A stretch of DNA of 54,085 nt from Mesostigma viride (GCA_009746045.1 RPFO01002044.1:1-54085); one strand, 5' to 3'; numbered from the stretch's first letter, positions 1 to 8,205 are shown. Notes: a model not told the origin generated them from the letters alone. Translations and numbers: made by a program.

Positions 1-314
1 GACATGAATAGAGTCAACGCCCAGCTGCTACTATGGTTCAAGCGGCGCAAGATACGTGTCGGGCGCGGGCTGAGAGTGGAAGCCGCCTTCGCGACCAAGT
101 GAAAGGGAGAGACGGCGCGAAGGGGAACGGCGTCGTGATCGTCCGGAAGCAGTTCCGAGTGCGCGACCCGCTCACGAGACTGAGAGAGTCCCAGCTCAGA
201 TTCCTCGCGATTCAGAAGAGAGAGGGAAACCTGCCGAAGGAACCCGTGGAGCCGTATAACAAGAGCCGCGTCGACGCGCAGATGGGTTTCTGGAAACGCG
301 GTGATCGACCGCTG
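1..314. other. No supportable gene
   Basis: Open frames exist here on both strands, as expected in GC-rich DNA, but none has a promoter-like AT-rich stretch, a recognisable motif or a convincing start. It may hold the end of a gene cut by the window edge. Confidence 0.4.
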
Positions 315-842
315 CTAACAGCTTGCGTTCCCGACCGTCGCCACCCGCAAAAGGCCGCACTTCCAGCTGTCCCCGTGGAGAACCGAGCTCGCGGCGGAAC
401 CGAACACTCCGTGGTTCGCGCCGAACTCGTTCATTTTGTCCGCCAGGTGGGTGACGGGCGCCGATACGCGGTTCGGGAAAAGGCCGAACCCGCTCAACGC
501 GTCGCTCGCCCACGAGACGGGTTCATGTTCGCGATGTACGCCTTGGACAATTCGTGCGCGACCGTCGCGGGGACGAACGCCTTGGACGAAACCGGAGTGT
601 GGTTCGGGATGGGCGGGGACGCGGCCGGCTGTAGCGCTCGCGGCTGCACGGGCACGATGGATCCCGCGTGAGGACCCACGTCCACGAGAGGGGCGGACGG
701 CTCTTCGGGCGGGTGGCCGGATGCTCCCCGTTCTTGGACCTCGGATGCAACTGCGAGACCCTCGTGGCCTCGTAGTCCGCCTCGCGACCACGACCACGAG
801 GATCAGAACGACCAAGGCGGCGAACGTTTTGTAGGTTTCCAT
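315..842 (-). CDS. Small membrane-anchored protein, frame-broken
   Basis: The ATG at 842 starts a protein with an N-terminal hydrophobic helix (about residues 8-22, FAALVVLILVVVVA), typical of a signal anchor or type II membrane protein. After about 30 residues the likely coding frame changes twice: a Pro/Ala-rich middle (containing GSIVPVQPRALQP) is in a second frame, and a C-terminal part (containing HLADKMNEFGANHG) ending at 315 is in a third. A TATATC-like stretch lies roughly 20-25 bases upstream of the ATG. I recognise no family. It may be a virion membrane protein, but this is a guess. The frame changes fit the single-base losses seen in many genes of this window. Confidence 0.45.
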   Translation of the reverse strand: METYKTFAALVVLILVVVVARRTTRPRGSRSCIRGPRTGSIRPPARRAVRPSRGRGSSRGIHRARAAASATAGRVPAHPEPHSGFVQGVRPRDGRARIVQGVHREHEPVSWASDALSGFGLFPNRVSAPVTHLADKMNEFGANHGVFGSAASSVLHGDSWKCGLLRVATVGNASC

Positions 843-935
843 CACTCGGTCGATCGGTCGGTCGATATAAGGTAGAGGAGAGACATTTGTCGCAGCGTTA
901 TTTTCCTGTCGGACTACATAATAACAGCGCGGTCG

Positions 936-1430
936 ATGCGGTCGAGCCTGTGGATGGCCGCGTCCGAGCCCGAAGTGGTCCCCGCGACCCTGGCGGAACC
1001 CCGCAAGTCCCAACGGGAGAGGGCCGTCCAGGTGAAGCTTCGAGACGAACTGGGTTGCGAAATGGAGGTGCCTTGTCGCGCGGGAAAGATCGACCTATTG
1101 TGTCGCAAACGCAAGCTGATGATCGAAGTCAAGGAGTGGAGCAGTTGGACGGCCGGGATCGGTCAACTGCTCGCGTACGGCGAGGATTTCGCCGGATTCA
1201 AAAAACGACTGCACCTATTCCGCGCCCCGTGGTCCCACAGCGTGTCCCCGAAGAGATTGCAGTTTATCGGTGACGTTTGCAAGAAGCGCGGTATACAATT
1301 GACGCTAGACGATAGCATCGGGTTGCAAGACGCGACCGATCGGCCCTCGAGGACTCTGCGAGACAGGCTATCTAGACTACTCCATTGCAGATGTTTCGCG
1401 AATTCGGAACGTTTGTTTTATTCGCAATAA
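936..1430 (+). CDS. Probable PD-(D/E)XK-type nuclease-like protein
   Basis: A 164-residue protein with the pattern GKIDLLCRKRKLMIEVKEW (about residues 50-68), the G-x-x-D...E-x-K core of the PD-(D/E)XK nuclease fold; D, E and K are all present. The following WTAGIGQLLAYGEDF fits the helix that often follows the core and carries a Q/Y pair. Proteins of this type cleave DNA or RNA, or act in repair and restriction; the substrate cannot be told. The first ATG at 936 follows an AT-rich ACATAATAAC promoter-like stretch. A second in-frame ATG at 954 gives a start MAASEPEVV and is an alternative. The gene converges on the DUF3179 gene and its stop lies inside a shared hairpin with AATAAA on both strands. 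Confidence 0.65.
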   Translation: MRSSLWMAASEPEVVPATLAEPRKSQRERAVQVKLRDELGCEMEVPCRAGKIDLLCRKRKLMIEVKEWSSWTAGIGQLLAYGEDFAGFKKRLHLFRAPWSHSVSPKRLQFIGDVCKKRGIQLTLDDSIGLQDATDRPSRTLRDRLSRLLHCRCFANSERLFYSQ

Positions 1431-1432
1431 AA
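1416..1432. terminator. Symmetrical poly(A)-signal hairpin between convergent genes
   Basis: TTTTATT-CGC-AATAAAA is a perfect 7-bp stem with a 3-base loop. It places AATAAA on both strands, serving the genes that end at 1430 (+) and 1437 (-). It recalls the hairpin rule for 3' ends in some giant viruses (known for mimivirus); its use here is inferred. Confidence 0.6.
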
Positions 1433-1436
1433 GGAA

Positions 1437-2303
1437 TCAATATCCGATGCCTAACTTGATGTACCCGGGGTACACCGGCCTCTTGGACTTCGCCAACAGG
1501 TTTTTGAACGCGTTGATCGCGAAGTAGAACAAAAAGAGGGGGTTTTCCTTCTGAAAGAGTTCCGTCACCGTCTGGACGCTTTCGGGGATGCCGACGACGA
1601 AATCCTTCATCTGGTTCAGATCCACGCGGCCCCACGTCTTCGGGTCCGTCTTATCCGTCTCCGGCATCGGGGGGAACACGCCCGCGGGGACGTCCTTGCT
1701 TCCGTAGTACCCCGCGTAGTCGGACGTCTCGTACCGGAACGGGTCGAGGTCTCCCGCCCCTCCGTGGACGTACACGAAGTCCCCGTGAAACCCGTGCAGG
1801 TCTCGCACTCGGACGCCGGGCAGCGAAACGCTGTGGACGAACCGGAACCTGGCGAGGATCGTCGGGATGCGCGGGACGACCCCTGTGTCCTTGGGTCCTC
1901 GGATGTACGTCCCCGGGATCTGGGACAAAAGCGACCCGTCCGCGTAATCGTACAACACCAAGTTCCCGTTGAATAGGAGCCCGCTGTTTCCCAAGAGGAC
2001 GGGGAACGTGACGGCCGAGCCGGTCCGCGGACAATACGTCACGCTGTTCCCGAACAGGTGGACGATCTCGTACTTCTCGATCAGCGACAGGGGCACGACG
2101 ACCATGTTCTCCCCCATGACCACGCACACCACCATCGAGTCCGGAGTCAGGTACCCCGGCTCGTCCTTGGACAAGATCGGTTCGGCCAGCGGCTTCGTGC
2201 GGTCGAGATCCACCGCGTGGGGCGGTTGTCCTCGCGCCCCGACGAGACGACGGCGGATGCTCCCCGTGTCGATCGCCATGTGACGCGCGGCGGCGTTTAC
2301 CAT
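1437..2303 (-). CDS. DUF3179-domain protein
   Basis: A 288-residue protein if begun at the ATG at 2303, which overlaps the stop of the upstream gene as TAATG; the ATG at 2279 is an alternative. The centre matches DUF3179: the signature VTYCPRTGSAVTF, then SGLLFNGNLVLYDY and SLLSQIPGTYIRGP. The function of DUF3179 proteins is unknown; they occur in bacteria, archaea and some large DNA viruses. The C-terminal third (about residues 160-288) is specific to this protein and has a hydrophobic stretch near LFLFYFAINAFKNLL. It ends tail-to-tail with the nuclease-like gene. I am confident of the family from the CPRTGSAV core and the order of conserved blocks, but not of any role. Confidence 0.75.
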   Translation of the reverse strand: MVNAAARHMAIDTGSIRRRLVGARGQPPHAVDLDRTKPLAEPILSKDEPGYLTPDSMVVCVVMGENMVVVPLSLIEKYEIVHLFGNSVTYCPRTGSAVTFPVLLGNSGLLFNGNLVLYDYADGSLLSQIPGTYIRGPKDTGVVPRIPTILARFRFVHSVSLPGVRVRDLHGFHGDFVYVHGGAGDLDPFRYETSDYAGYYGSKDVPAGVFPPMPETDKTDPKTWGRVDLNQMKDFVVGIPESVQTVTELFQKENPLFLFYFAINAFKNLLAKSKRPVYPGYIKLGIGY

Positions 2304-2578
2304 TACCTTCGAAATGTTTCCTTCTCCGGCGCGCACCCGCTCGCCCGCTTCACGAATTCGAGGAACATCGGGAAGTCTGCGTGTCGTAGCAACGGGTAGC
2401 CGTACTCCTTGCACTGTTCCAACAGGGTGATGTACAAGTTCATGATCTCGTCGCTGTACGTGCTCTCGAAGGACCCGGGACAGTACCGTTCCGCCATGGT
2501 ATCGTGATCGTCTCGAGCGGCCGCGACCTCGCCGTTCGCCGTCGTGACGCGATACGCGCCGGTCGCCGGATGTCTCAT
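2303..2578 (-). CDS. Unrecognised 91-residue protein
   Basis: Starts at the ATG at 2578, which directly follows an AT-rich ATAATCATATAAC promoter-like run. The C-terminal two thirds (from AERYCPGSFESTYSDEIM onward) reads as an ordinary helical globular protein with balanced charge; the N-terminus is less convincing and the ATG at 2497 (MAERYCPG) is a possible start. The stop overlaps the start of the DUF3179 gene, suggesting the two are transcribed together or packed tightly. I do not recognise the family. Confidence 0.6.
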   Translation of the reverse strand: MRHPATGAYRVTTANGEVAAARDDHDTMAERYCPGSFESTYSDEIMNLYITLLEQCKEYGYPLLRHADFPMFLEFVKRASGCAPEKETFRR

Positions 2579-2610
2579 GTTATATGATTATCGGGCCATA
2601 ATTTGCGCTC

Positions 2611-2814
2611 TCACCGGAACGCGCCGGAGGCCATGCCCGGGAGGTAGAGCGCGGCGAGGACCGCGACGAGCCAGAAAGGCGCGATCGTCTGCCGCGCGCC
2701 GGTCCCGAACGCCAACGGCCGACCGTTCTCGTCGAACATGCACCTCGGACGGAAAAACAGCAGCACGTACGCCGCGGACGAAAAGAGGAGGACGTCGCGG
2801 ATCGCTCTCTGCAT
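2611..2814 (-). CDS. Small giant-virus-type membrane protein
   Basis: A 67-residue protein from the ATG at 2814. It has two hydrophobic segments (about residues 7-21 and 47-61) joined by a loop MFDENGRPLAFGTGARQT. This layout, with the FDxNGxxxxFG loop followed by T-x-x-P-x-W, resembles a short membrane protein common in large nucleocytoviruses; the match is from memory of the pattern, not a search. It probably sits in the virion inner membrane or the endoplasmic reticulum. Its neighbours are two other small genes on the same strand. Confidence 0.6.
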   Translation of the reverse strand: MQRAIRDVLLFSSAAYVLLFFRPRCMFDENGRPLAFGTGARQTIAPFWLVAVLAALYLPGMASGAFR

Positions 2815-2826
2815 CGGGCCCACATA

Positions 2827-3549
2827 CTACTTGGCAACATTGTTTTCCTTGTGGACGTTGACGCTCATTTCGAACGTGTGCTTGTTCAAGGTGTGAGAGG
2901 GGAGATTCGGACTCTCGGCTATCATGTGGTCGATGTTGATCCGGGTCAGCTGGACGAACTCGTACGCGTTCGCGCGCTTGGACCGCGGTTTGGACAGTTC
3001 CGCGTCGATCTCGCGGTACAGAGCGGAGAACTTGTGGGCCGTTTGCTTGTGCTTCTCGCTCCTTTGCGCGAATCTCAAAAAGTTTTGCACTCCCGTCAGC
3101 GCGGACACCACCACGCTGATGACTCCCAACGCGATCGTGACGGACACTTCTTCGTCGCATGAATTGATACCCGCTTTGCTGAAGGCGGTCGCGCCCCCCG
3201 CGGCCGAGAGGAGGATCGCCGGGATGCCGAGAAGCTGGGAGAACAGCCCCGCCCGGTCGGCCGCGGCCATGTGCATGTTGCGAAGACCGACCGCCTTCTG
3301 TCCCCAGCGATAGATCAGGTGCTCGATGTCGGGCGTCCACTCCGCCCCGATCTCCCCCTCCCCGCTGTCTTCCGGCGAGGAATCGTCTTCGCGGACCACG
3401 TACGTGTAGATGTTGATGTTGGACGGATGCTCAAAGGGCCTTCGGGCGTCGCCGTCGACGCTCGATGTCGACCCCGCCATTTGTCCCGTCCCGATGAAGA
3501 TGGGATGCACGGGAGGCATCGCGCGGGCTTCGGTCACTTCCGTGTGCAT
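2827..3549 (-). CDS. SLATT-domain two-helix membrane protein
   Basis: A 240-residue protein. After an acidic, disordered N-terminus (about 85 residues) come the conserved helix YRWGQKAVGLRNMHMAAA, a first membrane helix (GIPAILLSAAGGATAF), a second (ITIALGVISVVVSALTGV), then the basic helix LRFAQRSEKHKQTAHKFSAL with YREIDAEL. This order is that of the SLATT family, known in bacteria as pore-type effectors linked to nucleotide-sensing (SMODS/SLOG) conflict systems and also found in giant viruses. No sensing partner is encoded next to it, so the viral role is open: membrane remodelling, or a domesticated effector. ATG at 3549 chosen; 3519 is an alternative. Confidence 0.75.
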   Translation of the reverse strand: MHTEVTEARAMPPVHPIFIGTGQMAGSTSSVDGDARRPFEHPSNINIYTYVVREDDSSPEDSGEGEIGAEWTPDIEHLIYRWGQKAVGLRNMHMAAADRAGLFSQLLGIPAILLSAAGGATAFSKAGINSCDEEVSVTIALGVISVVVSALTGVQNFLRFAQRSEKHKQTAHKFSALYREIDAELSKPRSKRANAYEFVQLTRINIDHMIAESPNLPSHTLNKHTFEMSVNVHKENNVAK

Positions 3550-3604
3550 GGCGATACGAGGGCGGGCGATCGTCCCGTTCCGTTACCATGAGCGTCAGAA
3601 ATGT

Positions 3605-4173
3605 TTACGACTCGTCGACGACCGCGGCCTTTTTGTACGCGGTGTCGGGCGTGTCGACTTCGAGTCGCGCGGCCGCGAAGAGGAGGTCGGACAGCCGGTT
3701 CAGGAAAGACACCGCCACGATCTCCACGCCTCCTCTCTCGCGATCGCCGCCACGCGTCGTTCGGCCCTTCGCGCGACGGTCCGACACACGTGGAAACGCG
3801 ACGCGGACTCCCCGTTACCACCCGGGAGCACGAAGTTGGTCAGCGGCGGCGTGCGAGCGTCCGCGCCGTCGATCCACTCTTCCATCCGACGGATCACGTC
3901 CTCGAACATGCGGAGACGACATCGCGCGTCGCGCCGGGCATCGCCGCACGGAGTGGACAGGGCGGAACCGACATCGAGCAGTCGGGCCTGGATATCCGGG
4001 ATGACGTCATCCTTCAACGCGGCGTCCTTACAAGTCTGGCGCGCGAGGCCCAGAAACGAGTTGGCCTCGTCGACGGCTCCCAGCGCCTCGAAGATCTCCT
4101 CCGACTTGTGCAGGTCGCCCGGGCCGTTGATCCGACTCCGGCCCTCGTCCCCTCGGCGCGTGTACAGCTTCAT
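3605..4173 (-). CDS. ATP:cob(I)alamin adenosyltransferase, PduO type
   Basis: About 189 residues. It transfers the adenosyl group of ATP to cob(I)alamin, making adenosylcobalamin, the cofactor of the class II ribonucleotide reductase encoded at 11171-13528. Seen: the N-terminal ATP-binding block YTRRGDEGRSRI (family T-x-x-GD-x-G), ALGAVDEANSFLGLAR, FVLPGGNGESASRFHVCRT followed by RRAERRV (the family LPGG...LH-x-x-R-x-x-x-RRAER), and the C-terminal FLNRLSDLLFAAAR. The last block is in a different frame from the rest; the break is near 3735-3745 and fits one missing base. With it restored the length is normal for the family. No mitochondrial or plastid transit peptide is seen, so it would act in the cytosol or virus factory. 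The primase gene diverges from it. Confidence 0.88.
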
Positions 4174-4296
4174 GGCGGTATAGATACAAGAGGCCTCGCT
4201 TTTCTCTCCCCCGCGACCGCACCCGTCGCTCGCGAACGACCATCGAATCCACCGAGAGGACGCGTCGGACGTCCTGAGAGGGACCGGACATCCGGG

Positions 4297-5940
4297 ATGT
4301 CCACCATGTCCGGATGGCAGCCCTATTCGGAAGCCACGCGGTGGCTCGTGGACCACGAATGTTTCGTGGGGAAGACCGACGAGTACAGCCACCTGCTGCT
4401 GGACGGGTTCCAAGGGGGTAAAGCGTACATCCACACGGAGGACCTGCCGTACTTCTATCGGAGGGTCATAGCGGACGCCAAGAACGGGAACCCGAACTAC
4501 ATCGTCGAGCAGAAGTCGCGGCCCGTGTTCCCGTTCCACCTGGACGTCGACTGCGAGGACGAAGGGGACATGTTCGACGCCATCTCGACCCAGTGGATCC
4601 CGCTCATCCAGGAAGTCCTGAGAGACGCGCTGCCGGAAGACGCGGACCACGAGGCGGTCGCCTGCCGCGCGCCCAACAAGGCGAAGAAGGACAAGGTCAA
4701 GACGGGCGTCCACGTCCACTTCCCCAGCCTTCTGGTGGACACGTCCACCGCGCTCGAGCTGCGGTCGTACATCGTAACGCGTCTTCAAAAGGAGTACGGT
4801 CCGAGGCCGGAAGACAACCCCTGGCCCGCCGTCATCGACCGTTCCGTGCTGCTGGACAACGGGATCCGCATGCTCTGGTCGTGGAAATCGACGAGGTGCG
4901 CGGAATGTCTGCGAGCGTGCAGGGACGTCGAGAAGGAACTGGGTGCCTGCAAGGCTCCCACGGGCGCCTCGGTGTGGAAGTGCGCGTGCGTGTCATGCGC
5001 CGCCAAGAAGGAGAGGAGGAGGGCGTGTCCCAACAAGTGCTCGTACGGAAAGCTGTCGGAGAAGCGGGAGTACGCACCCATCGCCGTATACGACATGGCC
5101 GGGAACCGGTACCGGGACTTCGACCGCGAGGAGTGTCTGGGACCGGACTTCGCACTCCCTCTCATGTGGATGACGTGCGTCCGGTGGCCCGACGACCAGA
5201 TCCGGAGCCCGAGAGCGTGCGCGCCTCCCCTCCGGCGTGGTACAACGCCGAAGAGGATCCGACTCGCGAGGAGGAGCGGAGGAGGAAGAAGGCCGTGCCG
5301 GCGAAATCTAAGGACGGGGGGACGCGACGCCGCAAGCGCACAGGAGGACGGACTGCGTGTCCGACACGCGACCCGACTACCTGGTCGTGGCCAGGGCCGT
5401 CCGAGAGGCGATGGGCGCGTCCATCACCCGGCTGTACTGCGAAGGAGACGGGCTCAAGCGAGTATATCAGGCGTGGAGCCACCACAAGATGTGCCGCAAC
5501 GTCGACCGCGAACACGTGAGCAACAACGTGTGGTTCGAGATCACGTGTCGCGGCGTTTCCCAGCGGTGCCACGACGACGATTGCAAGGGGTACGCGTCCC
5601 CGCCCGTCCCCTTGCCCCCCGCCTACTACCGCCGCCTGTTCGTGTCGCCCGCAGGCGCGGACACGTCCGCCCCCCTCCTACGCCCGCGCCTGCGCCTGCT
5701 CCTGCGACCGCGGGAAAAACCGCTTCCTCCACGACAGCGTCGTCAAGGGTGCTGGCCGGTCTCCTTCTCGCGAAAGTGGGATATGACCCGTCCAAAATCG
5801 TGTACGGTCGCTCGTGGAAAGGGAAGAAGTCAGAAAGTAGGCTGCGTCGAGAATTCGGCGCCCATCTGCACGGTCATCGTAGGTTGGTTCATCAGCGCCA
5901 CGATGTTTTGGCCGTGCGCGTAGTCCGGCCTTGCCCTTGA
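4297..5940 (+). CDS. UL52/PrimPol-type DNA primase (archaeo-eukaryotic primase), frame-broken
   Basis: Synthesises RNA or DNA primers for replication. In the first frame (from ATG 4297) the catalytic core is clear: RPVFPFHLDVDCED with the metal-binding D-x-D at residues 83 and 85, KTGVHVHFP at 135-143 (family s-x-H motif), and GIRMLWSWKS near 189-198. The C-terminal zinc knuckle is in another frame at about 5480-5590: SHHKMCRNVDREHVSNNVWF then QRCHDDDCKGY, matching the C/H/C/C finger of UL52 and PrimPol. Between lies a charged linker, in a third frame. Each frame change (near 5195, 5340 and 5670, the last at a C6 run) fits one lost base. The true end is uncertain: either the stop at 5940 or, after one more loss, 5840, where it meets the convergent gene. 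Confidence 0.8.
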   Translation: MSTMSGWQPYSEATRWLVDHECFVGKTDEYSHLLLDGFQGGKAYIHTEDLPYFYRRVIADAKNGNPNYIVEQKSRPVFPFHLDVDCEDEGDMFDAISTQWIPLIQEVLRDALPEDADHEAVACRAPNKAKKDKVKTGVHVHFPSLLVDTSTALELRSYIVTRLQKEYGPRPEDNPWPAVIDRSVLLDNGIRMLWSWKSTRCAECLRACRDVEKELGACKAPTGASVWKCACVSCAAKKERRRACPNKCSYGKLSEKREYAPIAVYDMAGNRYRDFDREECLGPDFALPLMWMTCVRWPDDQIRSPRACAPPLRRGTTPKRIRLARRSGGGRRPCRRNLRTGGRDAASAQEDGLRVRHATRLPGRGQGRPRGDGRVHHPAVLRRRRAQASISGVEPPQDVPQRRPRTREQQRVVRDHVSRRFPAVPRRRLQGVRVPARPLAPRLLPPPVRVARRRGHVRPPPTPAPAPAPATAGKTASSTTASSRVLAGLLLAKVGYDPSKIVYGRSWKGKKSESRLRREFGAHLHGHRRLVHQRHDVLAVRVVRPCP

Positions 5941-6546
5941 ATTGTCCGGAATAAAGAGAACGTTCGGCCCCTTGAGATGCTCGGCCACCGCGACCGAATT
6001 GCTCTCCACCACGACTTGGCATTGTAGAGTCATCTCGTTATACAGGTTCGTGCACGGTTTCGGAAAATGCATCCCCGCGACCTCGCGAGCCGCGCGTAGA
6101 CGTTCCGCATAGGGCCGACCGATCAAGCACCGCCGCACGGACGCGAGACAATCGAACGCGCGGAACGCGGTCCGGACCCCTTGGCGCACGCACACGCCTT
6201 CGAGCACCGTGCCTTTGAACACCTTCGTCTTGAACGGGGGCATGCGCACGATCTGGACGGTCCCGTCCCAATGCACGAGCGCGCACACGGTCCGCCCCCC
6301 GCGCACTCGCACCAGCGCCAAGAGACAGTGCGTGCCCGGGCCGTAGTCGCACGCCAGGTACGGCGCCGACCCGATCTCGTTCACGAGGCCGCGCACGTTG
6401 TACGTCTTGACGATCATCTGGCGCGGCGTCGACCCCGTGCGACACAGACCGGAAACGGCGAGCGTCACGTCGCATTTCTCGCGCGGGGACGCGATCCGCG
6501 TCATCCACGTCCAGACGGGGCGCGACGCCGGTCGGGATTCGTTCAT
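5830..6546 (-). CDS. Degenerate mRNA-capping guanylyltransferase-like protein, probably inactive
   Basis: A 238-residue protein whose blocks follow the order of the nucleotidyltransferase domain of mRNA capping enzymes: motif III-like VFKGTVLEGVCV, motif IIIa-like FRAFDCLASV followed by RPYAERLRAAREV, and motif IV-like NVLFIPDNSRARPDYAHGQ. The motif I lysine that carries GMP (K-x-D-G-x-R) is replaced by CDYGPGTH, and the motif V lysines (family KWKP-x-x-T-x-D) are replaced by ALMNQPTMTVQ. If the assignment is right, the fold is kept but catalysis is lost, so a structural or RNA-binding role, or partnership with an active enzyme elsewhere, would be likely. ATG 6546 chosen; 6579 is an alternative. 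The gene shares a short divergent promoter with the gene at 6693. Confidence 0.5.
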   Translation of the reverse strand: MNESRPASRPVWTWMTRIASPREKCDVTLAVSGLCRTGSTPRQMIVKTYNVRGLVNEIGSAPYLACDYGPGTHCLLALVRVRGGRTVCALVHWDGTVQIVRMPPFKTKVFKGTVLEGVCVRQGVRTAFRAFDCLASVRRCLIGRPYAERLRAAREVAGMHFPKPCTNLYNEMTLQCQVVVESNSVAVAEHLKGPNVLFIPDNSRARPDYAHGQNIVALMNQPTMTVQMGAEFSTQPTF

Positions 6547-6692
6547 TCCGACAGGGCGAGTTTCTCTCGTATCAAGCATAGAATCTTTCGATGCCGTTTT
6601 CGGCGCGCCGCCGAACGCATAAAGGCGCGCCGACCCACCCCGAACCGTGACGAACGCGCCTTCGCACCCGTGAAACGATCGAGACACTCTCC

Positions 6693-7304
6693 ATGTCCTC
6701 GTCGGACGCCCGGGACATCCGGGACGCCCGGGACGCGACGATGTCCGGACGCCCGCCCCCAGCCATGCGTCTGCTCGAGCGGTCGCTCCAGCGGTTTTAT
6801 AGGGACGATCGCAACTTCGACGTCCTGGAAAAGCTCACGCACCGCGACGGACAGCGGGACAGCGACGTCCCGTCCCTTCGCGTGATCGAGTGGCTGGTCA
6901 CGAACTACGCGCGCAACAAGGCCGTCGAGTACGAGCTGTCCGAGGAGACCGCGCCCCTGAACCTGTACATGTCGTACCGGGAGCACCTCGACTTCTACTC
7001 GAAACGCATGTTCGACCCGTTCGCGCGTCGGAAGAAGACCGTGCTCGAGAACGGCGACAAGAAGATCGAGACAACACCCGGCCAGATGAACTTCTTCCGC
7101 TGGGCGATCACGAACGGCGTGGTCGACTACGCCATCCGGAACCAGGACAGCATACGGAGAGACCTGCCCAAGTGCAAGTGCCGAAAGCAAGAGGGCGGCG
7201 GAGGCGGGAGGACCAAGAGGAGGTGCAAGTCCTCGGACCTGGCCGCCATCATCAAGCCTCGCGTGAAACGGTTCAAGAAGAAGTTCGTCGTGCGTTTCAA
7301 ATGA
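6693..7304 (+). CDS. Conserved nucleocytovirus-type basic protein
   Basis: A 203-residue protein. The core SLRVIEWLVTNYARNKAVEY, then YREHLDFYSKRMFDPFARR, then TTPGQMNFFRWAITNGVVDY resembles a conserved protein of unknown function found in many nucleocytoviruses, with the typical VTNY...FDPF.R...T-x-GQ-x-NFF-x-WA pattern. This is from memory of the pattern and needs a profile search. The C-terminus is very basic, with a Cys-containing stretch (KCKCRKQEGGGGG...RRCK) and ends in VKRFKKKFVVRFK, suggesting nucleic-acid binding. ATGs at 6741 and 6765 are alternative starts. It is divergent from the capping-like gene and 58 bases upstream of the next membrane protein gene. Confidence 0.65.
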   Translation: MSSSDARDIRDARDATMSGRPPPAMRLLERSLQRFYRDDRNFDVLEKLTHRDGQRDSDVPSLRVIEWLVTNYARNKAVEYELSEETAPLNLYMSYREHLDFYSKRMFDPFARRKKTVLENGDKKIETTPGQMNFFRWAITNGVVDYAIRNQDSIRRDLPKCKCRKQEGGGGGRTKRRCKSSDLAAIIKPRVKRFKKKFVVRFK

Positions 7305-7362
7305 TTCTGGGACGCGGTCGCTCGAATTATTCTTCTGCTCCGTACTCTGAAGAAGGCCCGGG

Positions 7363-7713
7363 ATGGACGCGGTGGTAAGCGCGTTCGCCTGGTTGTACGT
7401 CGCGGTGGTCGTGACGCCCCTCCGAGACCTTTTCATGAAAGGCCCGAAGTTCGGGGAGATGGGGTTCTGGATGGGGATGGAGGAGTCGGATATCTGCTCC
7501 GAGATGACGCGCACGTCATCCGACATATGGAGGGAGAACCCGTCCCGGTGCTCGGACGTGATCGCGTCGAGATTCGAGAGTCTGCACACGCTGGTGCGCG
7601 TGATGCTCGTGTGGTACCTCGGATACCTCGTATTGCGAGGGATCCTGCAACTGCTATGGAGACTGCCTAGTTTCCTGATGTACACTGCGTCCTCGTGGAC
7701 GAAACGAAATTGA
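7363..7713 (+). CDS. Small two-helix membrane protein
   Basis: 116 residues. Hydrophobic segments lie at about residues 4-19 (VVSAFAWLYVAVVVTP) and 79-103 (LVRVMLVWYLGYLVLRGILQLLW), separated by a polar, Ser/Thr-rich loop with two Cys. No family recognised. Such proteins in large DNA viruses are often in the inner virion membrane. It converges on the gene at 7816 with a hairpin poly(A) signal between them. Confidence 0.6.
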   Translation: MDAVVSAFAWLYVAVVVTPLRDLFMKGPKFGEMGFWMGMEESDICSEMTRTSSDIWRENPSRCSDVIASRFESLHTLVRVMLVWYLGYLVLRGILQLLWRLPSFLMYTASSWTKRN

Positions 7714-7725
7714 GTAGGATGATGG

Positions 7726-7749
7726 ATTTTATTGCGTACATAATAAAAT
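7726..7749. terminator. AATAAA hairpin between convergent genes
   Basis: ATTTTATT and AATAAAAT form a perfect 8-bp stem around the 8-base loop GCGTACAT. AATAAA is readable on both strands, just after the stop at 7713 (+) and before the stop at 7816 (-). Confidence 0.6.
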
Positions 7750-7815
7750 ACGATTGCGAACATTCACTCGTGACCGACCGAAACGAATTAACGGTTCAAG
7801 GAATCCCAAGGAAAG

Positions 7816-8205
7816 CTAGATCCCGTGACGAATCATGTCCCTGAACCGCGGCATCTCGCGCCCCTCCGGCCTCCGTTCGCGCGCATCGTTCGCCGGCTCC
7901 GGCACCCGATCGGTATCGCTGGAGAGCCCGGCGCGCGTCTCGCCGCGGCGGAGGAACTTGAACCCCTTGAGCGCGATGAACCCGGACACCAAAACGCCGA
8001 GGATCGCGTCCAAATGGCGCGACAACGCCTCGATCTTGCGTCTCATCCGCTCGACGCACTCGTCCGAGGCACCGCGGAGGGTGAGGACGCACAGCAGTCT
8101 CGCCAGTCCCTCCGCGGCTCGACTCATGACATAGTACAGCGCCCACAAGGCCGCGGCGAAGGCGGTGGCCCACGTCGCCAAAGTCACCACCCATCGAGGC
8201 GCCAT
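7816..8205 (-). CDS. Small membrane protein with coiled linker
   Basis: 129 residues. An N-terminal hydrophobic helix (about residues 5-26, VVTLATWATAFAAALWALYYV), a helical central part with the sequence CVERMRRKIEALSRHLDAI, a second hydrophobic stretch (LGVLVSGFIALKGFKFL) and a charged, probably disordered tail. No family recognised. It lies on the same strand as two further structural-type genes (8248 and 8598), so a virion role is plausible. Confidence 0.55.
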   Translation of the reverse strand: MAPRWVVTLATWATAFAAALWALYYVMSRAAEGLARLLCVLTLRGASDECVERMRRKIEALSRHLDAILGVLVSGFIALKGFKFLRRGETRAGLSSDTDRVPEPANDARERRPEGREMPRFRDMIRHGI

